Counted from the stretch's first letter, positions 25,986 through 39,194 are shown. The stretch is 64,000 bases of DNA from Thermanaeromonas sp. (GCF_021890735.1 NZ_JAKKUR010000001.1:1-64000), one strand, 5' to 3'. Numbers and translations are program-made. The notes: generated from the sequence alone by a model not told the origin.

Positions 25986-28199
25986 TCACCACAGGTTTAC
26001 CGGACCTATCTCCTTAATTAGTTTTATTCCCGGCGGGCAACAGTACCTTTCCAAAGCTTTTTCCAGCGCTTCTTTGAGCAAATGCCAACCGGGAGCTTTA
26101 AGAGTGAGCTGCCACCGATATTCACCCTTTACTTTAGGTATAGCCGCCGGCGCGGGCCCCAAGATTTCTACGGAACTCCCTATCTCCTTTAACACCCTGG
26201 CCAGGGAAAAAGCGGCGCTTATCACTTCTCCTTCATAAGGACCAGCGAGCCCTAAACGTGCTAGCTTAACAAAGGGCGGATAACGAAGAGCCTGCCTAGA
26301 AGCGATCTCTAGCCGATAAAATCCTTCATAATCCTGCCGGGAAGCCAACATTATGGCCGGATCCTCGGGATTGAAGGTCTGGATCAATACCAGTCCCCTA
26401 TCCGAACGCCTGCCAGACCGACCCGCTACCTGAGTCAAAAGCTGAAAGGTGCGCTCCCGGGCGCGAAAATCTGGAAGAAACAAAGATATATCGGCATTAA
26501 TAACTCCAACAAGACTTACCCCCGGAAAATCCATCCCCTTAGCTATGGTCTGGGTACCGATAAGGATATCAGCCTGCCGGGATAAAAACAGGTTGTAAAT
26601 TTCCCGCCACCGACGGGGACTTTTGAGGCTATCGCTGTCGGCTCGTAAAACCCGGGCCTCGGGAAATAGGACACGGATTTCAGCCTCCACCCTCTGGGTT
26701 CCTGCGCCAAGTAGTGCCAGGGATCCCCTGCACTGCGGACAGCTTCCCTCCCAATTCTGTACTAACCCGCAATAATGGCAGCGTAACTTCCCATCAGCAT
26801 GGTACGTTAAGCTAACCGCGCAGTTGGTGCAGGTAGGTACATAACCGCAACTGCGACAAGTAACGTGGGGGGCATAGCCGCGGCGGTTAAGGAAAAGAAG
26901 GACCTGTTCCCCGCGCTGTAAGGTGGCCTGTATCTCTTCTTGTAACCGTGCGCTTAAATAACCCGAACGACCCTCAAGATATTCTTCCCTCATATCGATT
27001 ATCTCAACCTTAGGCAACTGCCCTCCGGCCACCCTCTGCTTAAGAGCCAACAATTTTAGGTGGCCGCGAGAGGCCAAAAAATAAGCTTCCGTGCTCGGGG
27101 TCGCGCTACCCAAAACCACTACGGCCTCCTGGATCTGCCCCCGCTTTAAAGCTACCTCCCTAGCATCATATCTGGGGTTAGCCTCGTTCTTGTAGGTTGG
27201 AGAATGTTCCTCGTCAATAACTATAAGGCCGAGCTTAGCAAAAGGGGCAAAAAGAGCCGAACGCGTACCAACAACTATTTTGGCCTCACCACTGCGCACT
27301 TTCTCCCAGACAGCCGTACGCTCCCCGTCCGGTAAATCTCCATGGAGGACCACCACTAAGTCCCCGAATGCCTCCTTTAGCCGCCCGGCCATCTGTGGGA
27401 TGAGGGAATGCTCGGGAACTAACACGATAATTTCTCTATCCAGGTCTAAAGTGGAAGCAATAGCTCTCAGGTAAACTTCTGTCTTCCCGCTTCCCGTAAC
27501 CCCGTGCAGTAAAAAGTTGCCTTTACCTTCCTTAATACCCATCTCCAGGAATTTAAGGGCCAACTGTTGTTCGGAAGTTAAGTGTATAACCCGCTTCTCT
27601 AAGCTCTGAAATTCTTGGTCTTTTAACCCAAGGGAAGAAACTCCTTTTTTGCCTTCCTTAAACTCCCAGTTCCATTGCCTGGTTACAAAACCCCGCGCCT
27701 CAAGTTCCTTTAAGGCTAAACCTATCTCTTTATCCGACCATCTACGTCTTAAGGAACGCTGGCTCACACGGCCCCGCTTAGCTAAATAAGTTGCTACTTC
27801 AAAAGTTAGTGGATTAATAAATAGGGCAGGGTCAAGCTCATCCCTGCCCTTCCCTCCCAGCCAGGCCCAGAAACATTGGCGGCGTTTCAAAGCGGGAGGT
27901 AAAAAAAGGGGGAGAGTTTCTCCCGGAAGACATAGGTAGTATTCGCTCATCCATAACAAAAGCTCTACAACCGGTGCGGGCAGTAACTCGGGATCTAGCA
28001 CTTCTTTTATAGACTTCAGTCCTTGGATGGCAGTCTCCTGAGAAAAGCCAACTATAACCCCATCTGCTTCCCTGTTGCCTACCGGAACCCTCACCCATGC
28101 TCCTAGATGCACTTGGCCTATCAAAGGGGAGGGGATTTCATAAATCAAGGGCTGGCCCACCCACTGTTTGTTTGAATTGATAATAACAGAAGCCAGCAT
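25986..28199 (-). CDS. priA: Primosomal protein N' (replication restart helicase PriA)
   Basis: 3'-5' helicase restarting stalled forks. N-terminal 3'-DNA-binding domain (1-105), helicase core with GVTGSGKTEVYL and DEEHS, two zinc-binding clusters (CRSCGYVPTCTNC and CHYCG...CPQC) and motif VI QVAGRSGR. 737 residues is normal. First gene of the cluster that continues through def, fmt and rsmB. Confidence 0.97.
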   Translation of the reverse strand: MLASVIINSNKQWVGQPLIYEIPSPLIGQVHLGAWVRVPVGNREADGVIVGFSQETAIQGLKSIKEVLDPELLPAPVVELLLWMSEYYLCLPGETLPLFLPPALKRRQCFWAWLGGKGRDELDPALFINPLTFEVATYLAKRGRVSQRSLRRRWSDKEIGLALKELEARGFVTRQWNWEFKEGKKGVSSLGLKDQEFQSLEKRVIHLTSEQQLALKFLEMGIKEGKGNFLLHGVTGSGKTEVYLRAIASTLDLDREIIVLVPEHSLIPQMAGRLKEAFGDLVVVLHGDLPDGERTAVWEKVRSGEAKIVVGTRSALFAPFAKLGLIVIDEEHSPTYKNEANPRYDAREVALKRGQIQEAVVVLGSATPSTEAYFLASRGHLKLLALKQRVAGGQLPKVEIIDMREEYLEGRSGYLSARLQEEIQATLQRGEQVLLFLNRRGYAPHVTCRSCGYVPTCTNCAVSLTYHADGKLRCHYCGLVQNWEGSCPQCRGSLALLGAGTQRVEAEIRVLFPEARVLRADSDSLKSPRRWREIYNLFLSRQADILIGTQTIAKGMDFPGVSLVGVINADISLFLPDFRARERTFQLLTQVAGRSGRRSDRGLVLIQTFNPEDPAIMLASRQDYEGFYRLEIASRQALRYPPFVKLARLGLAGPYEGEVISAAFSLARVLKEIGSSVEILGPAPAAIPKVKGEYRWQLTLKAPGWHLLKEALEKALERYCCPPGIKLIKEIGPVNLW

Positions 28200-28241
28200 A
28201 TCCCCAAGGTCCGATCCTAATGGCTGATTTATCCACAGGTC

Positions 28242-28250
28242 ATTATAGCA
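28242..28250 (-). promoter_or_regulatory. Extended -10 upstream of priA
   Basis: TGC followed by TATAAT on the minus strand, 42 bases before the priA ATG. No convincing -35. It could start the long priA-to-rsmB (and agr) transcript. Confidence 0.5.
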
Positions 28251-28341
28251 GATCGGGAGGTGAAAAGGAACCTTAAAATACCCTATAAGGGGTTCTAGCT
28301 AGGTACTGCCAAACTCGAGTAGAAGGCGATTTAGTGCTTGC

Positions 28342-28396
28342 AAAAAAATTGCGGGTCGTGACCACACGGTTAAACGTTATGTGGCACGAAACCCGC
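28342..28396 (-). terminator. Terminator of tRNA-Thr
   Basis: Long imperfect hairpin on the minus strand: GCGGGT, CGTG and CCACA pair with TGTGG, CACG and ACCCGC (28351-28396), with two small bulges, followed by a run of seven T (28348-28342). Confidence 0.85.
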
Positions 28397-28412
28397 ATAG
28401 ACACCGGTTTTT

Positions 28413-28487
28413 TGGAGCTGATGGTGGGATTCGAACCCACGGCCTGCTCATTACGAGTGAGCTGCTCTACCGCTGAGCTACATCAGC
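28413..28487 (-). tRNA. tRNA-Thr (anticodon CGT)
   Basis: 75 bases including the encoded CCA. Acceptor stem GCTGATG/CATCAGC, D arm GCTC/GAGC, anticodon stem GCTCA/TGAGC around loop CTCGTAA (anticodon CGT), and T arm GTGGG-TTCGAAT-CCCAC. It reads ACG codons. Single tRNA gene with its own promoter and terminator. Confidence 0.98.
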
Positions 28488-28501
28488 ACTTTTCTTAAGG
28501 G

Positions 28502-28531
28502 ATTATAACATTATCCCAACCTAAAAATCAA
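28502..28531 (-). promoter_or_regulatory. Promoter of tRNA-Thr
   Basis: TTGATT (28531-28526), 18-base spacer, TATAAT (28507-28502) with an extended TGT. It ends 14 bases before the tRNA. Confidence 0.7.
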
Positions 28532-28540
28532 GGCTAGCAG

Positions 28541-28789
28541 CTAACTTAACGAACGCAGGAGGTTACGGTAGTATTCCCGGTTGGCGCATATCTGATCTAC
28601 AGCTTTCCTGACGGACTCTATATCATAACCCAGGTAGTCGGCCAGATCCTCAAACCAGGGCGAAGCAAAAAAAGACCTGGCGCTATGCCAGTAAGGCGAG
28701 CGTTCGTCTTTATAAATCAAATCCAAAACGGCCCGGTATATAATGCTGGCCGCCAACTGTCTGACTACCGTGGGCTCTAGGATCACCAA
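28541..28789 (-). CDS. Unknown small protein
   Basis: 82 residues, not recognised. Mostly helical, with Trp and Tyr clusters (YWHSARSFFASPWFEDLADYLGYDIESVRKAVD) and a final stretch with one Cys; soluble, neutral. The pattern around 45-70 could be a small helix-turn-helix, which is a guess. The start is GTG with GAGGTGG six bases before, which supports real translation. It lies just upstream of tRNA-Thr and downstream of a LysE-type exporter gene. Confidence 0.7.
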   Translation of the reverse strand: MVILEPTVVRQLAASIIYRAVLDLIYKDERSPYWHSARSFFASPWFEDLADYLGYDIESVRKAVDQICANREYYRNLLRSLS

Positions 28790-28878
28790 TAACCACCTCA
28801 GATATTAATATAGCACAGCCTCCTATAACTGCGCAATTCGTCCTTTTGAGCTATTTTAAACTTGAACGCAATCAACAC

Positions 28879-29550
28879 CTAGCTTCTTATCCCCCATACA
28901 ATAAAGGAGCCCCCTAAAAACAGTAAGAAAAGGCCACAAGCCAAAATTATACCCCGATATAGGTTGGGGGTAAAGAAACGGCGCCCGCCGGCTACCAAAG
29001 CCGCCACTAGGCTATACCAGATTAAGTCAGACAATACATGTCCCGTAAAAAAGCTGAGTAATCCTAAACTTCCCTGCTGTAAAGATAGGGTGATATAACT
29101 CAATCCTACAGTAGCCCACCACAGGCTCCAATAAGGGTTGGATAAACTAACCAGGATCCCCGTCCATATCAACCTTAAGCCGACACCTCGGATCTCCCGA
29201 GAAGGCTCTTCTCGACTAGCCGCCTCCCCGGAGGTTTTACTGGGTTCAAAATCTAGCCTACCGCTTCTGGCATCCCGGATCATGCCCCAAGCCATGTAGA
29301 CGAGGAAACTCCCACCGAGCAAAGCCACCACTCTGCTTGTAAGGGGATGGTGAAAGACCGAAGAAAGGCCTAACGCCAAAGCCACTACCAATAGTCCTTC
29401 CAACAGACCATGCCCCATAACTAAAAGAGGCCCAGCTATGAATCCTCGCCGGGCACTCTCTCCTACGGTTACAGTTAAAAGGGGGCCAGGCATTAAAGCA
29501 CCCGATAATCCCACTAAAAAAGCGGTGGAAAAGATAAAGGCGAGCTCCAA
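28879..29550 (-). CDS. LysE/RhtB family exporter
   Basis: 223 residues, about six membrane helices. The family signature is at the N-terminus (GLSGALMPGPLLTVTVGESARRGF). Members export amino acids or related small molecules; the substrate cannot be told. Residues about 92-115 form a charged loop. The start is probably TTG at 29550 with a poor ribosome site. It lies 28 bases after metK on the same strand. Confidence 0.9.
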   Translation of the reverse strand: MELAFIFSTAFLVGLSGALMPGPLLTVTVGESARRGFIAGPLLVMGHGLLEGLLVVALALGLSSVFHHPLTSRVVALLGGSFLVYMAWGMIRDARSGRLDFEPSKTSGEAASREEPSREIRGVGLRLIWTGILVSLSNPYWSLWWATVGLSYITLSLQQGSLGLLSFFTGHVLSDLIWYSLVAALVAGGRRFFTPNLYRGIILACGLFLLFLGGSFIVWGIRS

Positions 29551-29578
29551 AAGCCATACCCCCGTTCTTATTTAAGAA

Positions 29579-30766
29579 TTACAATCCTGCTGCAGACCGC
29601 AGGGCCTCAACTTTATCCAGGCGTTCCCAGGGAAGGTCTAAATCGCTACGGCCAAAATGGCCATAAACTGCCACCTGACGGTAAATAGGCCTGCGTAGAT
29701 CTAGGTTGCGGATGATAGCCCCTGGACGTAAGTCAAAAAGTTCCCGTACTATATTTACTAGTTTTTCATCGGGAAGTATGCCTGTCCCGAAGGTATCTAC
29801 AGAGATAGAAACCGGACGTGCCACCCCTATGGCATAGGCTACCTGTACCTCACAACGCTCTGCCAAACCTGCGGCTACGATGTTTTTGGCTACATAGCGG
29901 GCTGCATAGCTACCCGACCGGTCTACCTTAGTGGGATCCTTGCCCGAAAGGGCACCTCCCCCGTGGCGGGCCATGCCTCCATAGGTATCTACTATGATCT
30001 TTCTCCCGGTAAGCCCCGTGTCCCCCTGCGGCCCCCCGATGACGAAGCGCCCCGTAGGATTGATAAAATACTTAGTGTTTTTATCCAGCATCTCTTCGGG
30101 GATAACCTTTCTAATAACCTCGGCTAAAATTCCTTCTCTCAAGTCGGCCAGGTCGATATCCGGCCGGTGCTGGGCAGAAATTACTACTGTATCCACCCGA
30201 ACGGGTTTATCCCCTTCATATTCTACGGTCACCTGGGATTTGCCATCAGGTCTCAAAAAGGGAAGAATACGCTGTTTACGAACTTCAGCCAGCCTTTTAG
30301 TCAGCTTGTGAGCTAACGTGATGGGCAAGGGCATGAACTCCGGCGTCTCCCGGGTGGCATACCCGAACATCATCCCCTGGTCTCCCGCGCCTAAAGAAGC
30401 GAGTTCATCATCCTCGAGCCCTTCTCTCTTTTCCCAGGCCTGGTTTACTCCCATGGCGATATCAGGAGACTGCTCGTCAATTGAGGTAACCACTGCGCAG
30501 GTGTCACAATCAAAACCGAACTTGGCCCGGGTATACCCTATATCGCGTACCGTCTCCCTCACTATCCTAGGGATGTCCACATAACATTCCGTAGTGATCT
30601 GGCCGGCTACCAGTACTAGACCTGTACTTACCAGTACTTCACAAGCCACCCTAGCCAGGGGGTCCTTTTCTAAAATAGCATCCAAAATGGCATCGGATAT
30701 GCTGTCCGCCATTTTATCTGGATGACCCTCAGTTACGGACTCAGAAGTGAATAACCTGCGTACCAA
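29579..30766 (-). CDS. metK: S-adenosylmethionine synthase
   Basis: Makes SAM from methionine and ATP. It has [18 protein letters not shown], and the [17 protein letters not shown] loop. About 395 residues. A GTG at 30775 touches the AAGGAG ribosome site, whereas TTG at 30766 lies eight bases after it, so TTG is the likelier start. The site overlaps the coaBC stop. I see no S-box/SAM riboswitch leader. Confidence 0.97.
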   Translation of the reverse strand: MVRRLFTSESVTEGHPDKMADSISDAILDAILEKDPLARVACEVLVSTGLVLVAGQITTECYVDIPRIVRETVRDIGYTRAKFGFDCDTCAVVTSIDEQSPDIAMGVNQAWEKREGLEDDELASLGAGDQGMMFGYATRETPEFMPLPITLAHKLTKRLAEVRKQRILPFLRPDGKSQVTVEYEGDKPVRVDTVVISAQHRPDIDLADLREGILAEVIRKVIPEEMLDKNTKYFINPTGRFVIGGPQGDTGLTGRKIIVDTYGGMARHGGGALSGKDPTKVDRSGSYAARYVAKNIVAAGLAERCEVQVAYAIGVARPVSISVDTFGTGILPDEKLVNIVRELFDLRPGAIIRNLDLRRPIYRQVAVYGHFGRSDLDLPWERLDKVEALRSAAGL

Positions 30767-30771
30767 GCTTC

Positions 30772-32007
30772 TCACTCCTTCTGTGTAAGAATCTCGGCCT
30801 TTTCCTTAAAACGAGGTAACTCTTTAACAGCATTGAGGATCCGGTGGGCAACTTCTAACTTAGGTAGTCGAGGCAGCTCTTCCTTCCGCCCATCGGGACG
30901 AAGTAGGGTGACAATGTTGGTGTCGCTCCCGAAGCCAGCCCCTTCCAGGGTCACATCATTGACGACCATGAGATCTACATTCTTGGCTTTCATCTTGAGG
31001 GCCCCCTCATTAAGGGGTTCCCGGGTTTCAGCAGCAAACCCCACCAGTATCTGGTGCCGCTTGGACTTACCTAGCTCCGCTAATATATCTACAGTAGGTT
31101 CAAGGGTAAGAACAAAACTTTTGTAATCGCCCTTTTTTATCTTTTCTCCCGCCACCTCTGCCGGCCGAAAATCAGCTACCGCAGCAGCTTTTATAACTAC
31201 GTCTGCCTCGGGGAACAGGGATAACACCTTTTCAGCCATATCGGCTGCTGTCTCTACCGGGTAATACTCTACCCCCCAGGGCGGCTCTATCCCTTGAGCT
31301 GCGCTAACAAGCAACACCCGTGCACCCCTCTCCCATGCCGCCTGGGCTAGAGCATGTCCCATCTTCCCCGAACTCCGGTTACTTATGAAACGTACGGGAT
31401 CTAAGGGCTCACGGGTACCCCCAGCTGTTATCAGAAAAACTTTCCCGGCTAAATCCTGCGGAAATAAAGCCTTGCGTGCATAAGCTACTATCTTTTCTAA
31501 AGAAGCCAGCCTCCCCTTCCCTTTTACACCGCAGGCCAGCTCACCTTCCTCAGGCTCTACAATTCCCCAACCCCGCCTCTTAAGAATGTCCAAGTTTTCT
31601 TGTACAGCAGGGTTGTTGTACATGTTTACGTTCATGGCTGGTGCAAGGATAGCCGGGCAGGTGACAGCCAAAGCCGTGGTTGTTAAAAGATCGTCGGCCA
31701 GCCCCCAGGCTAACTTGGCAATGATATTGGCCGTAGCCGGGGCTATCAAAAGCAGGTCAGCCCCTTGAGCTACCTCAATATGAAGCAGGGGGTTTACCCC
31801 TTCCTCCCCAAACATTTCGCTTAAACACGGGCGGCCCGAAAGAACACTGAAAGTTAATGGAGCGATAAATTCCCGGGCCGCCCGGGTCATTAAAACTTGT
31901 ACCTCAGCTCCTTCTTTTACCAGCAGCCGGCAAAGGTCCGCCGCTTTGTAGGCCGCTATGCCTCCGCAAACACCAAGGATTATTTTCTTGCCCTGTAGTA
32001 CTTTCAC
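30772..32007 (-). CDS. coaBC: Bifunctional phosphopantothenoylcysteine decarboxylase/synthetase
   Basis: Two consecutive steps of CoA synthesis. CoaC flavin domain (about 1-180) with [11 protein letters not shown], the conserved His of LLHIEVA and [12 protein letters not shown]; the ACG loop follows. CoaB synthetase (about 190-400) with [11 protein letters not shown] and AAAVADFRP. 411 residues is normal. The ATG overlaps the rpoZ stop region. Confidence 0.97.
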   Translation of the reverse strand: MKVLQGKKIILGVCGGIAAYKAADLCRLLVKEGAEVQVLMTRAAREFIAPLTFSVLSGRPCLSEMFGEEGVNPLLHIEVAQGADLLLIAPATANIIAKLAWGLADDLLTTTALAVTCPAILAPAMNVNMYNNPAVQENLDILKRRGWGIVEPEEGELACGVKGKGRLASLEKIVAYARKALFPQDLAGKVFLITAGGTREPLDPVRFISNRSSGKMGHALAQAAWERGARVLLVSAAQGIEPPWGVEYYPVETAADMAEKVLSLFPEADVVIKAAAVADFRPAEVAGEKIKKGDYKSFVLTLEPTVDILAELGKSKRHQILVGFAAETREPLNEGALKMKAKNVDLMVVNDVTLEGAGFGSDTNIVTLLRPDGRKEELPRLPKLEVAHRILNAVKELPRFKEKAEILTQKE

Positions 32008-32207
32008 GCCTTTTTCTTACCCCATTCCATCTTAAGTTTGCCTTGGGCTATCTCTTCTAAAGCCACAGTTACAGGTTTGGTACCCTTAGGGTACAAGTTT
32101 TCAAATTGAGCGTGAGTAAGCATACGCGCCCTCTTAGCTGCTAAAACGGCTAGTGCATATTTGCTATCTATCTGGCGCAATAATTCATCAATGGAAGGAC
32201 GGTCCAT
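32004..32207 (-). CDS. rpoZ: RNA polymerase omega subunit
   Basis: 67 residues, assembles beta' into core polymerase. Typical start PSIDELLRQIDSKYALAVLAAKRAR and YPKGTKPVTVALEEIAQGKL. The frame is open to 32228, but ATG at 32207 follows AAGGAGG by eight bases. Usual neighbours gmk and coaBC. Confidence 0.95.
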   Translation of the reverse strand: MDRPSIDELLRQIDSKYALAVLAAKRARMLTHAQFENLYPKGTKPVTVALEEIAQGKLKMEWGKKKA

Positions 32208-32218
32208 AGGATCCCTCC

Positions 32219-32824
32219 TTAGCTCCAAAAGAGCTCATACCAATCGGTATTTTTTAGCCGCCTGGTGCGGCATTTCTCAGCTATGATTATAGCTTCAATC
32301 TTAGCCACCGCATCTTCCACCCGGTCATTTACCACCACGTAATCATAAAGATCGAGCTGGTCCATCTCTTTTTTAACCCAGGCGAGGCGGTCACTGATGG
32401 CTGCCGGGCTCTCCGTACCCCGCCCTTTAATTCTTCTCTCTAGTTCAGCGTAGGAAGGGGGGATAACAAATATAAAGACGCCCTCGGGATAACACCTCTT
32501 TACCTGGGCCGCCCCTTGGGTGTCTATTTCCAGAATGATATCTTGACCCCGGGCCAGGGCTTCTTCAACCGGCTTGCGCGGGGTACCATATAGCTCCCCG
32601 TATACTTCTGCCCATTCCAAGAACGCCCCTTCTTTTACCATCTTTAGGAACTTTTCCCGGTCAACAAAAAAATAACTCTCTCCGTCTTCTTCTCCCGGCC
32701 GCGGAGGGCGGGTGGTGGCCGAGATGGAATAACCTATTTGAGGTATTTTTGCTCGTAAGGCACGGCAAATAGTACCTTTCCCGGCCCCCGAGGGACCTGA
32801 TATTACTAAAAGTAGGCCTCTCAT
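32219..32824 (-). CDS. gmk: Guanylate kinase
   Basis: Phosphorylates GMP. P-loop GPSGAGKGT, the GMP-binding TRPPRPGEEDGESYFF, and EIDTQGAAQVK. 201 residues. The ATG comes immediately after the remA stop (TAAATG), so they are coupled. Confidence 0.97.
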   Translation of the reverse strand: MRGLLLVISGPSGAGKGTICRALRAKIPQIGYSISATTRPPRPGEEDGESYFFVDREKFLKMVKEGAFLEWAEVYGELYGTPRKPVEEALARGQDIILEIDTQGAAQVKRCYPEGVFIFVIPPSYAELERRIKGRGTESPAAISDRLAWVKKEMDQLDLYDYVVVNDRVEDAVAKIEAIIIAEKCRTRRLKNTDWYELFWS

Positions 32825-33094
32825 TTATTCGGCCGTCTCCTCGTTGGAGGCTGTTTCCCGAGAAGAAAGGCGGTGGGCCACCGTTTCCGGCTGTACTGCG
32901 GAAAGTATAACGTGGTCGCTGTCCGTGATAATAACCGCGCGGGTACGCCGGCCGTAAGTAGCATCAATGAGCATACCCCGGTCCCGTGCCTCCTGGATTA
33001 TCCTCTTGATAGGGGCAGACTCCGGGCTTACTATGGCTACAATACGCCGTGCAGAAACGATATTACCGAAACCTATATTTATAAGTTTGTCCAT
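32825..33094 (-). CDS. remA: RemA/DUF370 DNA-binding regulator
   Basis: 89 residues. In Bacillus RemA activates matrix and osmoprotection genes as an octameric ring. The conserved body [67 protein letters not shown] is intact; the last 15 residues are a variable tail. Standard yicC-remA-gmk order. Confidence 0.94.
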   Translation of the reverse strand: MDKLINIGFGNIVSARRIVAIVSPESAPIKRIIQEARDRGMLIDATYGRRTRAVIITDSDHVILSAVQPETVAHRLSSRETASNEETAE

Positions 33095-33112
33095 ATAGCC
33101 TCCTCCTAGAAG

Positions 33113-33994
33113 TTATTCCACATTCTGGACTTGTTCCCGTATCTTCTCCAGCTCTGTTTTAAAGGCTATAACCCAGCGGCTTATCTCTAGGTCGCTAGCC
33201 TTGGCTCCTAAAGTGTTAATCTCCCGGAACATCTCTTGCAGTATAAACTCCGCTCGGCGCCCCACGGGTCCTCTTTCTTTAAGGTTTTGATCCAACTCCT
33301 CCAGATGGCTCCGAAGCCTCGTTATCTCTTCCTGGATATCGCACCTTTCGGCCAAAAAAGCCACTTCGGCCTCCAGGCGCCCGGGATCCAAATATACTCC
33401 TTCGCCCGCAAGCCCGGCTATCCGCTCCCGTAGCCGCAAAGCATATTCCTGCGGCACCAAAGGGGCCCGCTGGCAAATAGCCTCTACATACCTCTTCAGG
33501 GTCTGCACCCTCTCTTCCAGGTCTTGCTGTAACCGTGCCCCCTCGGAAAGGCGCATGGACATTAACTTCTCCAAAGCCTTCTCTAAAGCTTCTCGGACTA
33601 CGGGCCACAAGGCTTCTTCCGACCACTGGGGTTCGTTTATAACCAAAACGTCCGGCAGAGACAAAATCTGGTAAGCGGTAATATCCTCCGGAATCGCCAA
33701 AATTTGTGCCAATTCCTTCAGAGCACTATAATAAGCTATTGCACGGCCTTTGTCAACGGATATGGGCTGATTTTCGGGATTTTCTTCGCTAATACTTATA
33801 AATACGTCTACACGCCCCCTAGCAAGGCGATTTTTGATTTCTTTCCGGACCCGCTCCTCCAGGGCTAGATACGGCCGGGGAAGTTTTACTACTATGTCTA
33901 GGAAGCGGCTATTGAGGGTTCTGATCTCGACCTTTACTATTTTACCTTCTCCTTTGGCCTCACCCTGGCCGAATCCGGTCATGCTGCAAAGCAT
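33113..33994 (-). CDS. YicC/YloC family endoribonuclease
   Basis: 293 residues, family signature MTGFGQGEA at the start and a conserved C-terminal domain (REINTLGAKASDLEISRWVIAFKTELEKIREQVQNVE). E. coli YicC is an endoribonuclease that affects RyhB decay. The ATG at 33994 overlaps the dapL stop (TGATG); ATG at 33982 is the other possible start. Confidence 0.94.
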   Translation of the reverse strand: MLCSMTGFGQGEAKGEGKIVKVEIRTLNSRFLDIVVKLPRPYLALEERVRKEIKNRLARGRVDVFISISEENPENQPISVDKGRAIAYYSALKELAQILAIPEDITAYQILSLPDVLVINEPQWSEEALWPVVREALEKALEKLMSMRLSEGARLQQDLEERVQTLKRYVEAICQRAPLVPQEYALRLRERIAGLAGEGVYLDPGRLEAEVAFLAERCDIQEEITRLRSHLEELDQNLKERGPVGRRAEFILQEMFREINTLGAKASDLEISRWVIAFKTELEKIREQVQNVE

Positions 33995-35169
33995 CAGCTA
34001 AATTTCACCCTTCCCAAAGCGCGCCTTATCCTTTCAAGTGCCTCTTTAATGCGTTCCTCACTAATAGTTAAGGCTATACGGAAATATCCTTCTCCATAAT
34101 GCCCGTAGCCGTTACCCGGTGTTACAATAACCCCCGCCTTATCCAGTAACGTTTCTGCGAAACTTTCGGATGTGTAACCGGGAGGCACCGGAGCCCAGAC
34201 ATAAAAGGTCCCCAAGGGCTTGGTTAGACGCCACCCCAAGGAGTTAAGTCCCTCTACCACCAAATCCCGGCGGGACCGGTAAACCCGGCGCGCTTCTTCC
34301 AGGCTATCCTGAGGCCCCGTAAGGGCTGCTATACCGGCATACTGTATGGCCTGGAACACACCTGAATCCAGGTTGGATTTAAGGCGGCCCAAGGCTTCTA
34401 TCACATCAGCCCTTCCGCATGCCCATCCCAGGCGCCACCCTGTCATATTGTAGGGCTTGGATAAAGAATTAAACTCGATACCCACCTCTTTAGCTCCCGG
34501 GGTAGCTAGGAAAGACGGTGCACGGTACCCATCAAAGGTTATCTCGCAATAGGCTGCATCGTGGCAGACTATTATATCATAAGTCTTGGCGAATTCCACC
34601 ACTTCCTGGAAAAACTTGGACTGTACTACGGCACCTGTGGGGTTGTTAGGATAGTTGAGGAACATGAGCTTGGCACGTTTAGCTACATCTGTAGGTATAG
34701 AGGTAAGGTCCGGAAGATAACCGTTCTCTTCTTTAAGGGGCATAATGTAGGGTTCTCCCCCAGAAAGTAGAGTGCCCAAACCATATACCGGGTAACCGGG
34801 ATCTGGAACCAAATTTATGTCTCCAGGATTGACATAACAAAAAGATATATGTGCGATACCTTCTTTAGAACCTATCAGGGTAACTACTTCTCTATGCGGA
34901 TCGAGGTCCACTCCGTAACGCTCACGGTACCAGTTGGCAACGGCCTTTCTAAATGAAAGCAGGCCTACAGAAGTAGGATAGCGGTGGTTTTCAGGATTCC
35001 GGGCCTGCTCGGCTAATTTATCGATGACATGGCTGGGGGTAGGCAAATCCGGATCTCCTATACCTAAACTTATGATATCTACTCCCCTTTCCCGGGCTTC
35101 TTCGATCTTTTTTTCAATACGGGCGAAAAGATAAGGGGGTATTTTTTGAAGACGTTGTGATAGCTCCAT
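33994..35169 (-). CDS. dapL: LL-diaminopimelate aminotransferase
   Basis: PLP enzyme that converts tetrahydrodipicolinate directly to LL-diaminopimelate, replacing DapD/C/E steps. Fold-type I features: [20 protein letters not shown], and the PLP lysine in [16 protein letters not shown]. 391 residues. dapF, the next enzyme, lies directly upstream, which supports the DAP assignment over other class I aminotransferases. The ATG has CCTCCTTA (minus AAGGAGG) about ten bases before. Confidence 0.93.
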   Translation of the reverse strand: MELSQRLQKIPPYLFARIEKKIEEARERGVDIISLGIGDPDLPTPSHVIDKLAEQARNPENHRYPTSVGLLSFRKAVANWYRERYGVDLDPHREVVTLIGSKEGIAHISFCYVNPGDINLVPDPGYPVYGLGTLLSGGEPYIMPLKEENGYLPDLTSIPTDVAKRAKLMFLNYPNNPTGAVVQSKFFQEVVEFAKTYDIIVCHDAAYCEITFDGYRAPSFLATPGAKEVGIEFNSLSKPYNMTGWRLGWACGRADVIEALGRLKSNLDSGVFQAIQYAGIAALTGPQDSLEEARRVYRSRRDLVVEGLNSLGWRLTKPLGTFYVWAPVPPGYTSESFAETLLDKAGVIVTPGNGYGHYGEGYFRIALTISEERIKEALERIRRALGRVKFS

Positions 35170-35405
35170 GGTAATAAGCCTACCTCCTTACTTATGTATG
35201 CTCATTTTACTAAAGAAACAAAGTAAGAATAAAGACTGTCCTTGGGCTCGACCGGGAGGCCGGGCTCTAAAAGGAAGTGGCCAATTCGTAATATAAAGAG
35301 ACCATAGCCTAAAGTTAACGACGACCGGAAATAACGTAAAGGGGAAGCTCTAGTAGATAGCTGCAGTCAAAACATACTTATACCAACGCGAGAGTGTTAT
35401 AAACA
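35170..35405. other. Non-coding gap between dapF and dapL
   Basis: 236 bases with stops in all frames. It holds the dapL ribosome site, a small hairpin (CCGGGAGGCCGGG near 35248) and a 6-bp inverted repeat AGTGTT/AACACT (35393-35407) overlapping the dapF stop. I see no clear promoter or RNA gene. Confidence 0.5.
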
Positions 35406-36254
35406 CTAGGTTTCTAAGTAGTATATACCTTCAAAGACCCGTACTGCCGGTCCGCTCATGAAGACGTGATTGTTGGCTGCCCACTCGATCTTAAGGTCCC
35501 CGGCTGTAAGATGTACAACAACCTCCCGCGCGGTACGGCCAGTTAAAGCCGAGGCCACCGCAGCCGCACAAGCCCCGGTCCCGCAGGCAAGTGTCTCTCC
35601 CGCTCCTCGCTCCCATACCCTCATTTTTATTTCGGCCGGGCTTTGGACTTCGATAAATTCCACGTTCGTCCTCTGCGGAAATAGCGGATGATGCTCCAAC
35701 CTGGGTCCCACTTCGCTCACCGGAGCCTCCTCTACCCGTGGTACAAAGATTACGCAATGGGGGTTGCCCATGGAAAGACACGTACCTTTCCATATTTCCC
35801 CTTCTACCTCTAGAGGAATTTCTACGGCCGTATCCCCCTCTCCCAGCATAGGGATCTCCCGGCGCAAAAACTTAGGTTCACCCATATCCACGCGAACCTG
35901 ACTTACCTTACCCCCGTCCAAAATTAGTTCAGGTACAACGACACCGGCCAGCGTTTCCACCCGGATAACCGTACCCCTAACCAGTCCTTCCTCATAGGCC
36001 AGGCGAGCCAAGCAACGGATCCCGTTACCGCACATCTCCGCTTCGCTGCCATCCGGGTTAAACATGCGCATCTTTATGTCTGCCACATCCGAAGGCAAAA
36101 GAAAAATAAGGCCATCAGACCCTATTCCAAACCGGCGATCGCAGATGCGCCGGGCAAGTTGCCCCATATCCCCTTCTATTTTCTCCCGGAAACCGTTGAC
36201 CAGCACGAAATCATTGCCCAACCCGTGCATTTTGGTAAAACGCAAGGTGTGCAT
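35406..36254 (-). CDS. dapF: Diaminopimelate epimerase
   Basis: Converts LL-DAP to meso-DAP for lysine and peptidoglycan. It has the two catalytic cysteines in CGNGIRC and CGTGACA. 282 residues. The start is ATG. Placed before dapL on the same strand. Confidence 0.97.
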   Translation of the reverse strand: MHTLRFTKMHGLGNDFVLVNGFREKIEGDMGQLARRICDRRFGIGSDGLIFLLPSDVADIKMRMFNPDGSEAEMCGNGIRCLARLAYEEGLVRGTVIRVETLAGVVVPELILDGGKVSQVRVDMGEPKFLRREIPMLGEGDTAVEIPLEVEGEIWKGTCLSMGNPHCVIFVPRVEEAPVSEVGPRLEHHPLFPQRTNVEFIEVQSPAEIKMRVWERGAGETLACGTGACAAAVASALTGRTAREVVVHLTAGDLKIEWAANNHVFMSGPAVRVFEGIYYLET

Positions 36255-36313
36255 TTCCTTTCCCCCGTGTGGCTCCGTAGTTTAGCCATCTCGAGGGTTA
36301 TTTTAACACGATT

Positions 36314-39064
<2,751 letters not shown>

Positions 39065-39176
39065 ACCCCATCGCCCCCACCTTAAATTTGTATGCCTGTC
39101 CCCACGGCAAAAGAACACCTGCGGTCCAAAAAAGGTCAAGACACCTTGAAGGCGCCGTTTCGAACAAAACCGCTTT

Positions 39177-39194
39177 CCTACCGGTACCGGTAGG
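39177..39194. repeat. 18-bp perfect palindrome
   Basis: CCTACCGGTACCGGTAGG reads the same on both strands. It lies in the divergent region between the Ca2+-ATPase and rqcH, 33 bases before the rqcH-side -10. An operator is the likeliest meaning. Confidence 0.6.

Noticed and set aside
35248..35262. GC-rich hairpin between dapF and dapL as a terminator
   Set aside because: No T-run follows on the transcribed strand, so it was not called.
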